Origin: Pseudofrankia sp. DC12
Lineage (GTDB): Bacteria > Actinomycetota > Actinomycetes > Frankiales > Frankiaceae
DNA length: 64,000 bases
Assembly: GCF_000966285.1 (NCBI RefSeq)
Contig: NZ_KQ031391.1
Coordinates: 1,570,378 to 1,634,377, forward strand
Direction: 5' to 3'
The translations under genes were made by a program, and so were the position numbers. The notes under the pieces are model-generated. The model had not been told where the DNA came from. It worked only from the letters and a program-made list of their open reading frames with translations, and searched no databases. Positions 45,530-54,314 of the stretch are shown piece after piece. Position 1 is the first letter of the stretch; each line of letters begins with the position of its first letter.

Positions 45530-46864
45530 CTAGACGAGCTGGTCGCGCAGGGTGGCGGCCGCGGCGCGCACCTCGTCGTCGAACGCGTGCCGCAGCTGCT
45601 CGCGCCGCAGCCGGCGGGCCGCGGCGACGGTCTCGGCGGTCGGCGCGACGGCGCTGACGGCGGCCGGCTCAGGCGGGCGCGGGACGGCCGGCGGGTCGGC
45701 GAACTCGCGGTACAGCAGCCAGCAGCCGTGGATCCCGGCGAGCAGGTCCTCCAGCAGGTCGACGGCCGGGCGGCGCGGGTCCAGCGGGGTGAGCCGGTCC
45801 GGCAGCACGACGGTCTCGCCCAGCTCGTCGTCGTCCTCGTCGTCATCGTCGGCCAGGCCGAGCGGGTCGTCGGGGCGGTCGTCGTCCGAGCCGTCGTCAA
45901 GGCCGCCGCGGATCTGGATCGCGAGGCCGTCGACCGGCGTCGGCGGGCGGGTCAGCAGGCGCGGCAGCGGGCCGTCGTCCTCGCCGTCGGCGTCGTGCGG
46001 GCCGCCGTCCTCGACGATCTCGGCGACCCATTCGAAGATGTCGTCCAGGTCCGGGTTGCGCCCCTCGGCGACGACCATCGCGTGCGAGATCAGGTCGAGC
46101 ACGGCCTCCCGCGGCGAGTCGCCCGCCTCGACCTGGTGCAATACCAGAGTCGGCGTCCGGTGCGGCAGCGGCTCGATCGCGTCCGCCTCGGCGACGACCT
46201 GGGTGACGTCGAGGTCGGCGTGCTGGGCCGCGACGATCGCCGCCGCGTGCAGCCAGTGCGCGGCCGCGATGGCGGCGGCGGTCGGCTCGACGTCGGTGAA
46301 CAGCGCCCGGGAGCCCAGCGGGTCCCCGCGCAGCAGCATGTCGGCCGCGGCGATCTGCAGCGGCGAGGCGTCGGCCCGGCTCAGGGTCACCGCCTGCCGC
46401 GCCCGGCCGGACAGCTCACCCAGCTCGGCGCGCTCGACCGCGTCCAGCTCGGCGCGCACGTCGGCGGCGACCTGGATGGTCAGCTCGGGGTCGGCGATCG
46501 TGTGCAGAGCCCGGCCGACCCGGTGCGCGGCCTCCTCGACGACGACCACGGCCTGCTGGATCAGGCCGTCGCGCGGCAGGTGCGGGCTCTCGATCGCCGC
46601 GACCACCTTGCCGAAGACCTCCCGGCCGCGGCCGCTGAGGTTGTCGTCGCCGGTCGGCAACGCCTGCAGGGCGGCTTCTTCCGGATGGGTGTACGTGCGC
46701 CAGGCCGCGGCGGACAGGAACGTCAGCGTCCGCGCCAGCGAAAGGGCGTCCGACTCGTCCACCGTCGTCGGGAACTGGGCGATCCGCGCGGCCACGTCGC
46801 CCAGCCCGGTGTCCCAGGACACCACCAGCGCGTGGTCGTGGACGTCCACCGCATACCGGCTCAT
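45530..46864 (-). CDS. Hypothetical protein, alpha-helical with acidic linker
   Basis: The ATG at 46864 (MSRYAVDVHDHALVVSWDTG) has GGGGAGG upstream and gives 444 residues. The sequence is Ala/Glu-rich and mostly helical, without signal or membrane segments. An acidic linker (DDGSDDDRPDDPLGLADDDD) near residue 355 separates two blocks. No family recognised. It is the only gene between the patatin gene and the formamidase and has normal codon use, so it is probably real. Confidence 0.6.
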   Translation of the reverse strand: MSRYAVDVHDHALVVSWDTGLGDVAARIAQFPTTVDESDALSLARTLTFLSAAAWRTYTHPEEAALQALPTGDDNLSGRGREVFGKVVAAIESPHLPRDGLIQQAVVVVEEAAHRVGRALHTIADPELTIQVAADVRAELDAVERAELGELSGRARQAVTLSRADASPLQIAAADMLLRGDPLGSRALFTDVEPTAAAIAAAHWLHAAAIVAAQHADLDVTQVVAEADAIEPLPHRTPTLVLHQVEAGDSPREAVLDLISHAMVVAEGRNPDLDDIFEWVAEIVEDGGPHDADGEDDGPLPRLLTRPPTPVDGLAIQIRGGLDDGSDDDRPDDPLGLADDDDEDDDELGETVVLPDRLTPLDPRRPAVDLLEDLLAGIHGCWLLYREFADPPAVPRPPEPAAVSAVAPTAETVAAARRLRREQLRHAFDDEVRAAAATLRDQLV

Positions 46865-47032
46865 CGGCGACCACCTCCCCGTGCGCCCGGGCACGGCCTG
46901 AGGGCATGATGCCCTCCAGACGCGGACGGAAGCGTGATCACGCCGCCGTCCGATGGGGGCACCGCACGTCCCCCGTGATCAGGCTACGTCGAGTGGCGCC
47001 CGCCGGCAGGGCCAGTCGACGGCTGCGCGGAA

Positions 47033-47821
47033 ATGTTCTCTCTGTACCGGCGGGAGTGGGCCGTGCGACCGACAGCGCACCGGTATGGCCGGGATGGCGA
47101 CCAGTTCGGTGAGCTGTGGCTGCCGGCCGGCGGTCAGGCGGGCGCGCGAGCCACCGTCGTCCTGCTCCACGGCGGGTTCTGGCGCGCCCGGTACAGCGCG
47201 ACGCTGGCCCGGCCGCTGGCCCGCGACCTGGCCGGGCGCGGCTACGCGGCCTGGAACCTGGAGTACCGGCGGGTCGGGCACGGCGGCGGCTGGCCGGCCA
47301 CGTTCGCCGATGTCGCCGCCGGGATCGACCTGCTGGCGACGCTGCCGGTCGACACCTCCCGGCTCGTCGCCGTCGGGCACAGCGCGGGCGGCCACCTCGC
47401 CGTCTGGGCCGCCGGCCGGTCGAAGCTGCCCGCGGGCGCGCCGGGGGCCGGGCCGGGCGTCGAGCTGACGGCCGTCGTCTCCCAGGCCGGCGCCGTCTGC
47501 CTGGCGGACTGCGCGCGCGACGGCGTCGGCGGCACGGCGGCCGTCGACCTGATGGGCGGGACCCCGGCCGACCTTCCCGAGGCCTACCGGCTGGCGGATC
47601 CGGCCGCGGCGATCCCGCTCGGCGTTCCGGTGCTGTGCGCGCACGCCCGCGCCGACGACGAGGTGCCGTTCGCCCAGAGCGCCCGCTACGTCGAGGCCGC
47701 GACCGCCGCGGGCGCCCGAGCGCGGCTCCTGGAGACCCCGGGCGACCACTACACGCTGATCGACCCGGCCGGGCCCGACTGGGCCATGGTGGTCGACGCC
47801 CTCCCGGAGCTGCTCGGCTGA
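47033..47821 (+). CDS. Alpha/beta hydrolase, probable kynurenine formamidase
   Basis: 262 residues. The oxyanion motif is VVLLHGGFWRARYSATLARP, the nucleophile is in VAVGHSAGGHLAVWAAGRSK, the acid in AHARADDEVPFAQSA, and the His in ETPGDHYTLIDPAG. HGGxW plus GHSAGG is the pattern of eukaryote-type arylformamidase (AFMID) and its bacterial relatives. That reaction, N-formylkynurenine to kynurenine, is the one step missing from the nearby operon. It is 2.4 kb away and not in the same transcription unit, so the assignment is an inference; it may also be a general esterase. Confidence 0.65.
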   Translation: MFSLYRREWAVRPTAHRYGRDGDQFGELWLPAGGQAGARATVVLLHGGFWRARYSATLARPLARDLAGRGYAAWNLEYRRVGHGGGWPATFADVAAGIDLLATLPVDTSRLVAVGHSAGGHLAVWAAGRSKLPAGAPGAGPGVELTAVVSQAGAVCLADCARDGVGGTAAVDLMGGTPADLPEAYRLADPAAAIPLGVPVLCAHARADDEVPFAQSARYVEAATAAGARARLLETPGDHYTLIDPAGPDWAMVVDALPELLG

Positions 47822-47829
47822 CGCCCGCG

Positions 47830-47946
47830 CCGGTCACCAGGCCGGTCCGGCCACCAGGCCGGTCCGGCCACCACGCTCGGGCCCAGAATCACGATCAGCA
47901 CGGACGCCGCGACGGCGAAGCCCGCCAGCTGCTCCCCGGAGATCAT
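47830..47946 (-). pseudogene. LysE-family translocator, N-terminal remnant
   Basis: From ATG 47946 the frame gives MISGEQLAGFAVAASVLIVI then LGPSVVAGPAWWPDRP, which is the first membrane helix of LysE/RhtB amino-acid exporters (LysE-type GPSV motif). The remaining ~180 residues are missing. The stop region coincides with the end of the formamidase gene. Confidence 0.6.
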
Positions 47947-47948
47947 GG

Positions 47949-48572
47949 TCAGTCCCGCAGCGGGCGGCCCTGCTTGTCGCGGACGTTGCCCATCAACATC
48001 ATGATGCCGTCGATCAGCGACCAGATGTGCAGGCCGCCGCAGGTGAGCAGCTGCGCGGTGGCGATGCCGTAGTCGCCCAGGTACCACCGGCCGGCGCCGC
48101 ACCAGCCGAGGAAGATCTCCAGCAGGCCGGCGGTCAGCTTGTCCTTGTCGGAGAGGGGCTCGCCGGTCATGGGGTGCCGACCGTAGGGCGCCGCTGGGTC
48201 CGCTCCCCAGGCGCCGGGATGGCCGTAGCCGGGCTGCGGGTAGCCGAAGCCCGGGCCGCCTGGCGGCGGGGGGTAGCCCGGGCCGTAGCCGCCAGGCTGG
48301 CCGTAGGCCGCGTTCGGGTCGCCGGCCGGGTAGCCACCGCCCGGCGGGGTGCCGTAGGCGGAGTTCGGGTCGACCGGCGGGTAGCCGGCGGGCGGGTAGC
48401 CGTACCCGGCGTTCGGGTCACCGGGACTGGCCCCGTAGCCGCCGGCATACGGCGCGGTCGGGTCACCATAGGGCCCGGGCGCCGGCGGGTAGGCCGGCCC
48501 GCCGGCGGGGGCCTGCTCCGGCCCGGGCTTGGCGAACGGGTCCGGCGACTGGCCGGGAGCTGGGGTCGGCAT
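47949..48572 (-). CDS. TM2-domain protein with Pro/Gly/Tyr-rich N-terminus
   Basis: From ATG 48572 (MPTPAPGQSPDPFAKPGPEQ) the protein has 207 residues. The first ~135 are a low-complexity stretch of YGxPxxG repeats. The C-terminal domain (LSDKDKLTAGLLEIFLGWCG, GRWYLGDYGIATAQLLTCGG, LHIWSLIDGIMMLMGN) is a TM2 domain of two membrane helices. Such proteins are common in actinobacteria; their function is unknown. TTGGGAG upstream is a plausible ribosome site. Confidence 0.85.
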   Translation of the reverse strand: MPTPAPGQSPDPFAKPGPEQAPAGGPAYPPAPGPYGDPTAPYAGGYGASPGDPNAGYGYPPAGYPPVDPNSAYGTPPGGGYPAGDPNAAYGQPGGYGPGYPPPPGGPGFGYPQPGYGHPGAWGADPAAPYGRHPMTGEPLSDKDKLTAGLLEIFLGWCGAGRWYLGDYGIATAQLLTCGGLHIWSLIDGIMMLMGNVRDKQGRPLRD

Positions 48573-48827
48573 GGCGGCACTCCCAAGGTCTGAATCGGGC
48601 CGGAACGTACCAGCAGCGATCCAGGAGGTAGGCGCGCGCGTCCCCGACCCGACACCGTGCTGCCGGCAGGCTAGCGGCATCTGCCGGGACACAGGAGGCC
48701 CACAGGTGCAACCGGCGCGCCTCGGTGTCGGAACGCGACTTGAAGTGACATCTTCACCACGAAGAGTCGGAGGGAGTCGCGGCACCGGCCGGCCCGACCA
48801 ACAGCGGACTGGCCGGGGAGCTCACGC

Positions 48828-50186
48828 ATGGACAACCTCTCGGTGGTGGCGCCGACGCGAGGCGACGTCAGGCCGCCGACGCCGGTCGATCCGACGCATC
48901 CCGAGCCACCGACGACGCCGACGGCCTCGGGGCCGCGCCCGACGGGCACGGCAGCCGCTGGCAGCCCCAGCGCCCCGACGGTGGCGCTCTACCGGGCGCC
49001 CGCACAGCGCTCCGGCCGGTTCGGGCGCCGCAGGACGCTCGGCCGCCGCGGGTTGCCCCGGGCCCGGCGGGCCGCGACCGCCACCGCCCGGGCGGCCCTG
49101 GCGTCGGTCCGGACCGCGCGGGTCGCGACGACGCCCAGCGGCCTGGGCCTGCGCTGGTCAGGGCGCCGCCTGGGCCGGCTGGCCGTCCGGGCGGCGGCCG
49201 GCGTCGGTGGCCCCGGCCGCCTGGCGCTGCGCCGCGCCCGGGTGACGCGGGCCGCGCTGGCCCGGCTTGGCCGCGGCATCGAACGCGTCCTCGACCAACG
49301 CCTCGGCGTGACGCTGCGTTCGCCCGGGCGCGGTGGCCGGATCTTCCTGACGACGACGGGCGGCGCCGTCCTGCTGATCGCCTTCGGGTCGGTGGTGCTC
49401 GGGCTGATGGGCGGCGGCCCGGCCGTGCTTCGCCCGCTGCTGCCCACCCCCAGCGCCCCGGCGGTCGTCGCGGCCCCTACGACGGCCCTCCCGCCCCCGG
49501 TCACCGAGCTGCCCGGCGTCCCGATCGCGGCGACCCGGACCTTCCTGCTGAGCGCGTACGCGGCCGGCAGCGGCCACCGCACGGCGGTCACCGCCGCCAC
49601 GGACGGAGTTCCGGTCGGCCGGACGTACCGGCACGTGCCGCGCCGCGGCGACGACCATCTGCTCACCGGTGAGCTCGTCTTCCCGTTGCTGCCAGCGCCG
49701 CTGGCCTGCGTGGCCCAGGTCCAGCTTCGGCTGACCCTGCTGACGAGCGAGGGCACGGTCGGCGACGAGGGCTTCTACCCGCTCGGCGTCTATCCCTCGG
49801 CGCTGACCGGCCTGGCACGGGGGACGGTCCCGGCCACGGTGCCGGCCCTCGACCTGGTCGCGAACCGGCCTCGCGGCGACCTCGACTGGACGCCCTACAA
49901 CCCGCCGAGCCCCGCCGCCGGCCAGCCCGGCGCCGACGGCCAGCCGGCCCCGCCCGCGGCCCAGCCCCGCGAGATCACCGCGGACGTCACCGATCTCTAC
50001 ACGCGCTGGGTCCAGGGCATGCCGACGGCGAAGGGCCAGTCCGGCATCCGGCCCGGCACCCCACTGGTGCTCGCCGTCCGCCCCCAGCAGACCAACGCGC
50101 TCGGCAGCTGGCAGCACACCTACGGCGGCAGCGGCAGCGCGACCCCGCCCGTCCTGCTGTGGACCCGGCGGGTGCACTGCCGCTGA
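48828..50186 (+). CDS. Membrane-anchored secreted protein, unrecognised
   Basis: 452 residues. The N-terminal ~180 are basic (Arg/Ala/Pro-rich) and probably cytoplasmic; ATG 48828 is the first plausible start. A single membrane segment is TTGGAVLLIAFGSVVLGLMG (~residue 185). The outer domain has VAQVQLRLTLLTSEGTVGDE and REITADVTDLYTRWVQGMPT, resembling a DNRLRE-type beta-sandwich found in wall-associated proteins. No catalytic motif. It is convergent with the PfkB gene. The long basic, nearly acid-free N-terminus is unusual. Confidence 0.65.
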   Translation: MDNLSVVAPTRGDVRPPTPVDPTHPEPPTTPTASGPRPTGTAAAGSPSAPTVALYRAPAQRSGRFGRRRTLGRRGLPRARRAATATARAALASVRTARVATTPSGLGLRWSGRRLGRLAVRAAAGVGGPGRLALRRARVTRAALARLGRGIERVLDQRLGVTLRSPGRGGRIFLTTTGGAVLLIAFGSVVLGLMGGGPAVLRPLLPTPSAPAVVAAPTTALPPPVTELPGVPIAATRTFLLSAYAAGSGHRTAVTAATDGVPVGRTYRHVPRRGDDHLLTGELVFPLLPAPLACVAQVQLRLTLLTSEGTVGDEGFYPLGVYPSALTGLARGTVPATVPALDLVANRPRGDLDWTPYNPPSPAAGQPGADGQPAPPAAQPREITADVTDLYTRWVQGMPTAKGQSGIRPGTPLVLAVRPQQTNALGSWQHTYGGSGSATPPVLLWTRRVHCR

Positions 50187-50199
50187 CCCCGCGGGCCGG

Positions 50200-51159
50200 T
50201 CAGTGGGCGAGGTCCGCCCGGGTGGGCAGCGCCTCGTAGGCGCCGGGACGGGTGACGGTCCGCGCGGCGGCGGCCTGGGCCCGGTCGACGGCCTCGGCCT
50301 GGTCCAGCCCGGCGAGGTGGCAGGCGGCGAAGACGGCGGTGAAGGCGTCGCTGGCGGCGGTCGTGTCGACGACCTCGGTGACGTGCGCCGGGTACGCGCG
50401 GGTGGTCGCGCCGTCGAAGACCACGCAGCCGCGTTCGGCCAGGGTGACGCAGACCAGTGGGACGCCGAGCGCCCGCCCGACGGCGTCGGCGAGACGCTCG
50501 GCGGCGCCGGTCCGGGCCGGATGGCCGGGGGGCAGCAGGGCACGCGCCTCGGACTCGTTGGGAACGAGGACGTCGACGAGGTCCCAGCGCACGGCGTCGA
50601 GCTCGCGCCGGTCCTCGGGGGCCGGCCCCGGGTTGACGATCACCAGCGTGCCCTGCGCCCGGGAGATCTCGACGACCCGCGCGAACGCCTCCGCCGCCTC
50701 GAACGTGAGCAGGACGGCGTCCGCGCCGGCAATCGCCTTCTTCGCGTGGCCGAGCACCTCAGGGGTGATCGCATACTCGTCGGGACGGCGCCACACGAAG
50801 GCCGTCCGGCCGTCAGGGGCGGTGAAGACGAGGCAGACGGGCGTCGCCGCAGCCGGCTGGCGCGCGATCGCCGTGACGTCGACGCCCTCGGTGACGAGCG
50901 TCGCGAGCAACGACGACCCGACGGCGTCGGTGCCGAGCACGCCAACGGCGGTCACCTGGGTGCCAGCCCGGGCGAGCGTCACCGCCAGGTTCAGGCCCTT
51001 GCCACCCGGGACCGTCCGGACCGACTCGGGCCGCAGGTCGTCACCCCAGTCCGGCAGACGCGGGGTACTCATCAGCAGGTCGGCGTGGTAGGAGCCGACC
51101 ACGACCAGGCGCAGCCCGGAGATCGACCGCCGCGCCGAGGCGGGCTCGGCCCGGCTCAC
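50200..51159 (-). CDS. PfkB-family carbohydrate/nucleoside kinase
   Basis: From GTG 51159 (VSRAEPASARRSISGLRLVV) the protein has 319 residues. Family motifs: RTVPGGKGLNLAVTLARAGT near the start and VVDTTAASDAFTAVFAACHL at the end, with the catalytic Asp after AAS. In most ribokinases this loop is GAGD or AAGD, so AASD is a variant. Downstream of cytidine deaminase in a nucleoside locus, a ribokinase or nucleoside kinase role is likely. Confidence 0.85.
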   Translation of the reverse strand: MSRAEPASARRSISGLRLVVVGSYHADLLMSTPRLPDWGDDLRPESVRTVPGGKGLNLAVTLARAGTQVTAVGVLGTDAVGSSLLATLVTEGVDVTAIARQPAAATPVCLVFTAPDGRTAFVWRRPDEYAITPEVLGHAKKAIAGADAVLLTFEAAEAFARVVEISRAQGTLVIVNPGPAPEDRRELDAVRWDLVDVLVPNESEARALLPPGHPARTGAAERLADAVGRALGVPLVCVTLAERGCVVFDGATTRAYPAHVTEVVDTTAASDAFTAVFAACHLAGLDQAEAVDRAQAAAARTVTRPGAYEALPTRADLAH

Positions 51160-51197
51160 CGGCGGCCAGCCCGGGCCGTCCGGCCAGCCCGGACCAT

Positions 51198-51635
51198 CTA
51201 GAGAAGCGGTGGCGTCGTGAGGAAGGCCCGCGCGTCTGGCAACGCCTCCTCGACCGTCACCCGCTTGAACTGCCCGGACCCGTCCCGGTAGACGAGCAGC
51301 GCGCCGGGCCGGGCGAACTCGGAGATCACCTGACGGCACCCGCCGCAGGGCGCGCACGGCCCGCCGCCCCCCTCGACCACGGCCACGGCCACGATCTCCA
51401 GGGCCGCCGCATCCTCGGTGACGGCCTTGGCGATCGCCGCCCGCTCGGCGCAGATCGACATCGGGTAGGACCGGTTCTCCACGTTGGCACCCGAGTAGTA
51501 CCGGCCATCCCCGGTCAGGAGTGCCGCGCCGACCTGGAACTCGGAATAGGGCGCATACGCGAACTGGGTGGCCGCGGTCGCCAGCCGCACGAGCTCCTCG
51601 ACGGTCTGGTCGTCGATCCGCGCGGTGCTCACCAT
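51198..51635 (-). CDS. cdd: Cytidine deaminase
   Basis: 145 residues; ATG 51635 lies behind AGGAGG. The zinc and catalytic motifs are YYSGANVENRSYPMSICAER (Cys and Glu of CAE) and PCAPCGGCRQVISEFA (PCxxC). YAPYSEFQVGAALLTGDG is the conserved start. It deaminates cytidine and deoxycytidine to (deoxy)uridine, feeding the phosphorylase encoded at 57364. 79 bp separate it from the upstream permease gene, so it is probably in the same operon. Confidence 0.95.
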   Translation of the reverse strand: MVSTARIDDQTVEELVRLATAATQFAYAPYSEFQVGAALLTGDGRYYSGANVENRSYPMSICAERAAIAKAVTEDAAALEIVAVAVVEGGGGPCAPCGGCRQVISEFARPGALLVYRDGSGQFKRVTVEEALPDARAFLTTPPLL

Positions 51636-51714
51636 GGCCTCCTGAACGGGACGACGAGTCGGGGACAGTCGGGCTGGGCCTGCCCGGCCAGGGTCAGTGC
51701 CCAGCTTCGGGGGG

Positions 51715-53094
51715 TCACTCCTCGCCACGCCGGAAGACGACGCCGTCCGCCTTCGGCGGCCGCAGCCGCTGTGAGGCGAAGGCCAACACCAGCAGGGTGG
51801 TCACGTACGGGGTAGCGGTGACGACCTGGCCGGGCAGCGAGTCGGTCCCCGCGTACCAGGCGGCCAGTGCACCGGTGGCCGCGAAGCAGGCGACGGCCGC
51901 CGCGATCCGCCGCCGGCCCTGCTGGCTGGCGGCCGTCCCGGCGACCGCGCCCGGGCCGCCGTCCTCGGCGCCGCGCCCACCGCCAGCTCGCCGGGCCGAG
52001 GACCACCGGGACAGCGTGACCAGCCCGACCGCGAACAGCAAGACGGCCGCGACCAGCAGCAACGCGTGCACGGCCGGGGCGTTGCGCAGCTGCAACGCGT
52101 CGGTGAAGCCGAAGAGCGCCGAGCCGGCGGCCAGCCCGCCCGGCCGCCAGTTGCCGAAGATCATCGATGCCAGGCCGATGTAGCCACGGCCGCCCGTCTG
52201 GCCCTCCCGGTAGATGTTCGCCGAGACCTCGGCGAGATAGGCGCCGCCGAAGCCGGCCAGCGCGCCGGAGACGACCACGGCCGCGTACTTGTAGGCGTAG
52301 ACGTTGACGCCGAGCGTCTCCGCGGCGTGCGGCTCCTCGCCGCAGGAGCGCAGCCGCAGCCCGAACGGGGTCCGCCACAGGATGCCGGCGCTGAGCACCA
52401 CCAGGCCCACCGCGATCAGCGTGAAGAGCGAGAGGTTGGTGAGCAGGCCGCGCAGCAGCCCGGCGAGGTCGGAGACGGCGAACCAGTGCCGGGCCTCCAC
52501 CGGCCGCAGCACCGACTCGACGCCGGGCACCGAGATCCGCCCGACCGGGCTGATCGGTGGCGACTGGGACTGGCCGCCACCGGGGGTGCCGTCGAGCAGC
52601 TCGGCGGCCAGGTACTTCGTGACGCCCAGGCCGAGGATGTTGATGGCCACGCCGCTGACGATGTGGTCGACCCCGAACGTGACCGTGGCGACCGCATGCA
52701 CGAGGCCGCCGACGGCGCCGAACATGACGGCCGCCGCCAGCCCCGCCCACGGGCCGTGCTGCCAGCCGATGCAGCCAGCGCCAAAGGTGCCCAGGATCAT
52801 CATGCCCTCGAGGCCGATGTTGACCACGCCGGCCCGCTCGGCCCACATCCCGCCGAGCGCGGCCATCGCGATCGGAACCGTGGCGCCGAGCGCCGCTCGC
52901 ACCGTGCCCGAGGAGGTCAGCTGGTCGGCCCCGGACACGGCCCGGGCGAACGCCATGACCAGCAGGATGCCCACCGCGATCCACAGCTGGCGCGGGCCCG
53001 GTAGCCGCAGCCACCCCAGGCCCACGGCCCCGGCCACGCCCGCCGACGGAGTGCTGGACGCCGGCGGCGGGGTCGGGCTCAGAACGGTGGTCAC
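51715..53094 (-). CDS. Nucleoside ABC transporter permease (second subunit)
   Basis: 459 residues from GTG 53094, which overlaps the stop of the preceding permease. Branched-chain/nucleoside permease motifs: MWAERAGVVNIGLEGMMILG, LRSCGEEPHAAETLGVNVYA and GALAGFGGAYLAEVSANIYR. About ten hydrophobic segments. The family (NupP/NupQ, YufP/YufQ-like) works with BMP lipoproteins to import guanosine and other nucleosides. The last ~100 residues, after VGLVTLSRWSSARR, add a polar loop and two extra hydrophobic segments. Confidence 0.88.
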   Translation of the reverse strand: MTTVLSPTPPPASSTPSAGVAGAVGLGWLRLPGPRQLWIAVGILLVMAFARAVSGADQLTSSGTVRAALGATVPIAMAALGGMWAERAGVVNIGLEGMMILGTFGAGCIGWQHGPWAGLAAAVMFGAVGGLVHAVATVTFGVDHIVSGVAINILGLGVTKYLAAELLDGTPGGGQSQSPPISPVGRISVPGVESVLRPVEARHWFAVSDLAGLLRGLLTNLSLFTLIAVGLVVLSAGILWRTPFGLRLRSCGEEPHAAETLGVNVYAYKYAAVVVSGALAGFGGAYLAEVSANIYREGQTGGRGYIGLASMIFGNWRPGGLAAGSALFGFTDALQLRNAPAVHALLLVAAVLLFAVGLVTLSRWSSARRAGGGRGAEDGGPGAVAGTAASQQGRRRIAAAVACFAATGALAAWYAGTDSLPGQVVTATPYVTTLLVLAFASQRLRPPKADGVVFRRGEE

Positions 53095-54314
53095 GCGCCC
53101 ACCTCATGCGGCGTCGGAGGGACGGGCGGGAGTGGGGTCGTCGGCGGCGCCCCGGGACTTCCCGGCGCGCCGGGGCCGCCGGACGGCGGAGCGCCAGGGC
53201 CGCCGGACGGCGACGGCAACGTGCCGAGCCGCCGGCCCACGTCGCGCTGTTCGGCTCGGGTCCGCAGCCGGCGGACCAGCTCGTACGCGACGACGACCGA
53301 CAGCACGATGACGCCCTGGGTGACCAGCACGATGTCCCGCGAGACCCCGTTGAGCTCCAGCGAGGTCGCCGCGTTGTCGAGGAACCCGAACAGCAGGGCG
53401 CCGATCGCGATGCCGACCGGATGGTTACGGCCGAGCAGGGCGATCGCGATGCCGGTGAAGCCGAGCCCGGCCGGGAAGTCGAGCGAGAACGTGTGCGCGT
53501 CGCCGAGCAGCTGCGGCATGCCGACCAGGCCGGCGACCGCGCCGGACAGCAGCATGCTGACGATGATCATGCGGCTGACCCGCACGCCGCTCGACCGCGC
53601 CGCGTCCTCGCTGGCACCCGCGGCCCGCAGGTCGAAGCCGAACCGGGTCCGGGACAGCAGGAACCAGTAGCCGGCCCCGATGGCGACCGCCAGGATCGCC
53701 AGGCCGTAGACCTTCAGCCGCGAGTCGGGGATGAGCGCGAGCCCGGGGACCTGCCCGGAGCCCGGGATGGTCGGGGTGCCGATGTTGTTCGAACCGACGG
53801 TCCGCACCGCGAGCCGCCCCGGCGTCAGCAGGTAGGCGATCAGCGCGGTGGCGATGAAGTTCAGCATGATCGTCGAGATGACCTCGCTGACCCCGCGGTA
53901 GACCTTCAGCAGGGCCGCGACCCCGGCCCAGAGCGCGCCCACGCCCATCGCGATCAGCAGCACGACCGCGACGTGCAGGACGTGGGGCAGGCTGATCTGG
54001 GCGGCGGCCGCGGCCGCGAGCAGGGCGGCCAGCCGGTACTGCCCGTCCACGCCGATGTTGAACAGGTTCATCCGGAACCCGATGGCGACGGCGACCGCCG
54101 AGAAGTAGTACGTGACGGCCGAGTTGACCATCAGCGTCTGGGACCGGGGCCGCTGGGCGTAGGTGACCATCGTGTCCAGGACGTCGAGCGGGTGGCCGCC
54201 CGTGCCGACCAGGACCAGGACGGTCACCGTCAGGGCGGTCACCAGTGCCAGCAGCGGCGCCACCAGCGCGGCGGCGGCGGCTCTCAGCAGCTGCGCGAGG
54301 CTGGGCCCGTTCAT
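53091..54314 (-). CDS. Nucleoside ABC transporter permease (first subunit)
   Basis: 407 residues from ATG 54314, overlapping the ATPase stop by 4 bp. Motifs include AIGFRMNLFNIGVDGQYRLA, YRGVSEVISTIMLNFIATAL, LRAAGASEDAARSSGVRVSR and FTGIAIALLGRNHPVGIAIG, diagnostic of BMP-associated permeases. The C-terminal ~50 residues are a Pro/Gly tail (GGPGAPPSGGPGAPGSPGA) with internal repeats. Confidence 0.9.
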   Translation of the reverse strand: MNGPSLAQLLRAAAAALVAPLLALVTALTVTVLVLVGTGGHPLDVLDTMVTYAQRPRSQTLMVNSAVTYYFSAVAVAIGFRMNLFNIGVDGQYRLAALLAAAAAAQISLPHVLHVAVVLLIAMGVGALWAGVAALLKVYRGVSEVISTIMLNFIATALIAYLLTPGRLAVRTVGSNNIGTPTIPGSGQVPGLALIPDSRLKVYGLAILAVAIGAGYWFLLSRTRFGFDLRAAGASEDAARSSGVRVSRMIIVSMLLSGAVAGLVGMPQLLGDAHTFSLDFPAGLGFTGIAIALLGRNHPVGIAIGALLFGFLDNAATSLELNGVSRDIVLVTQGVIVLSVVVAYELVRRLRTRAEQRDVGRRLGTLPSPSGGPGAPPSGGPGAPGSPGAPPTTPLPPVPPTPHEVGA

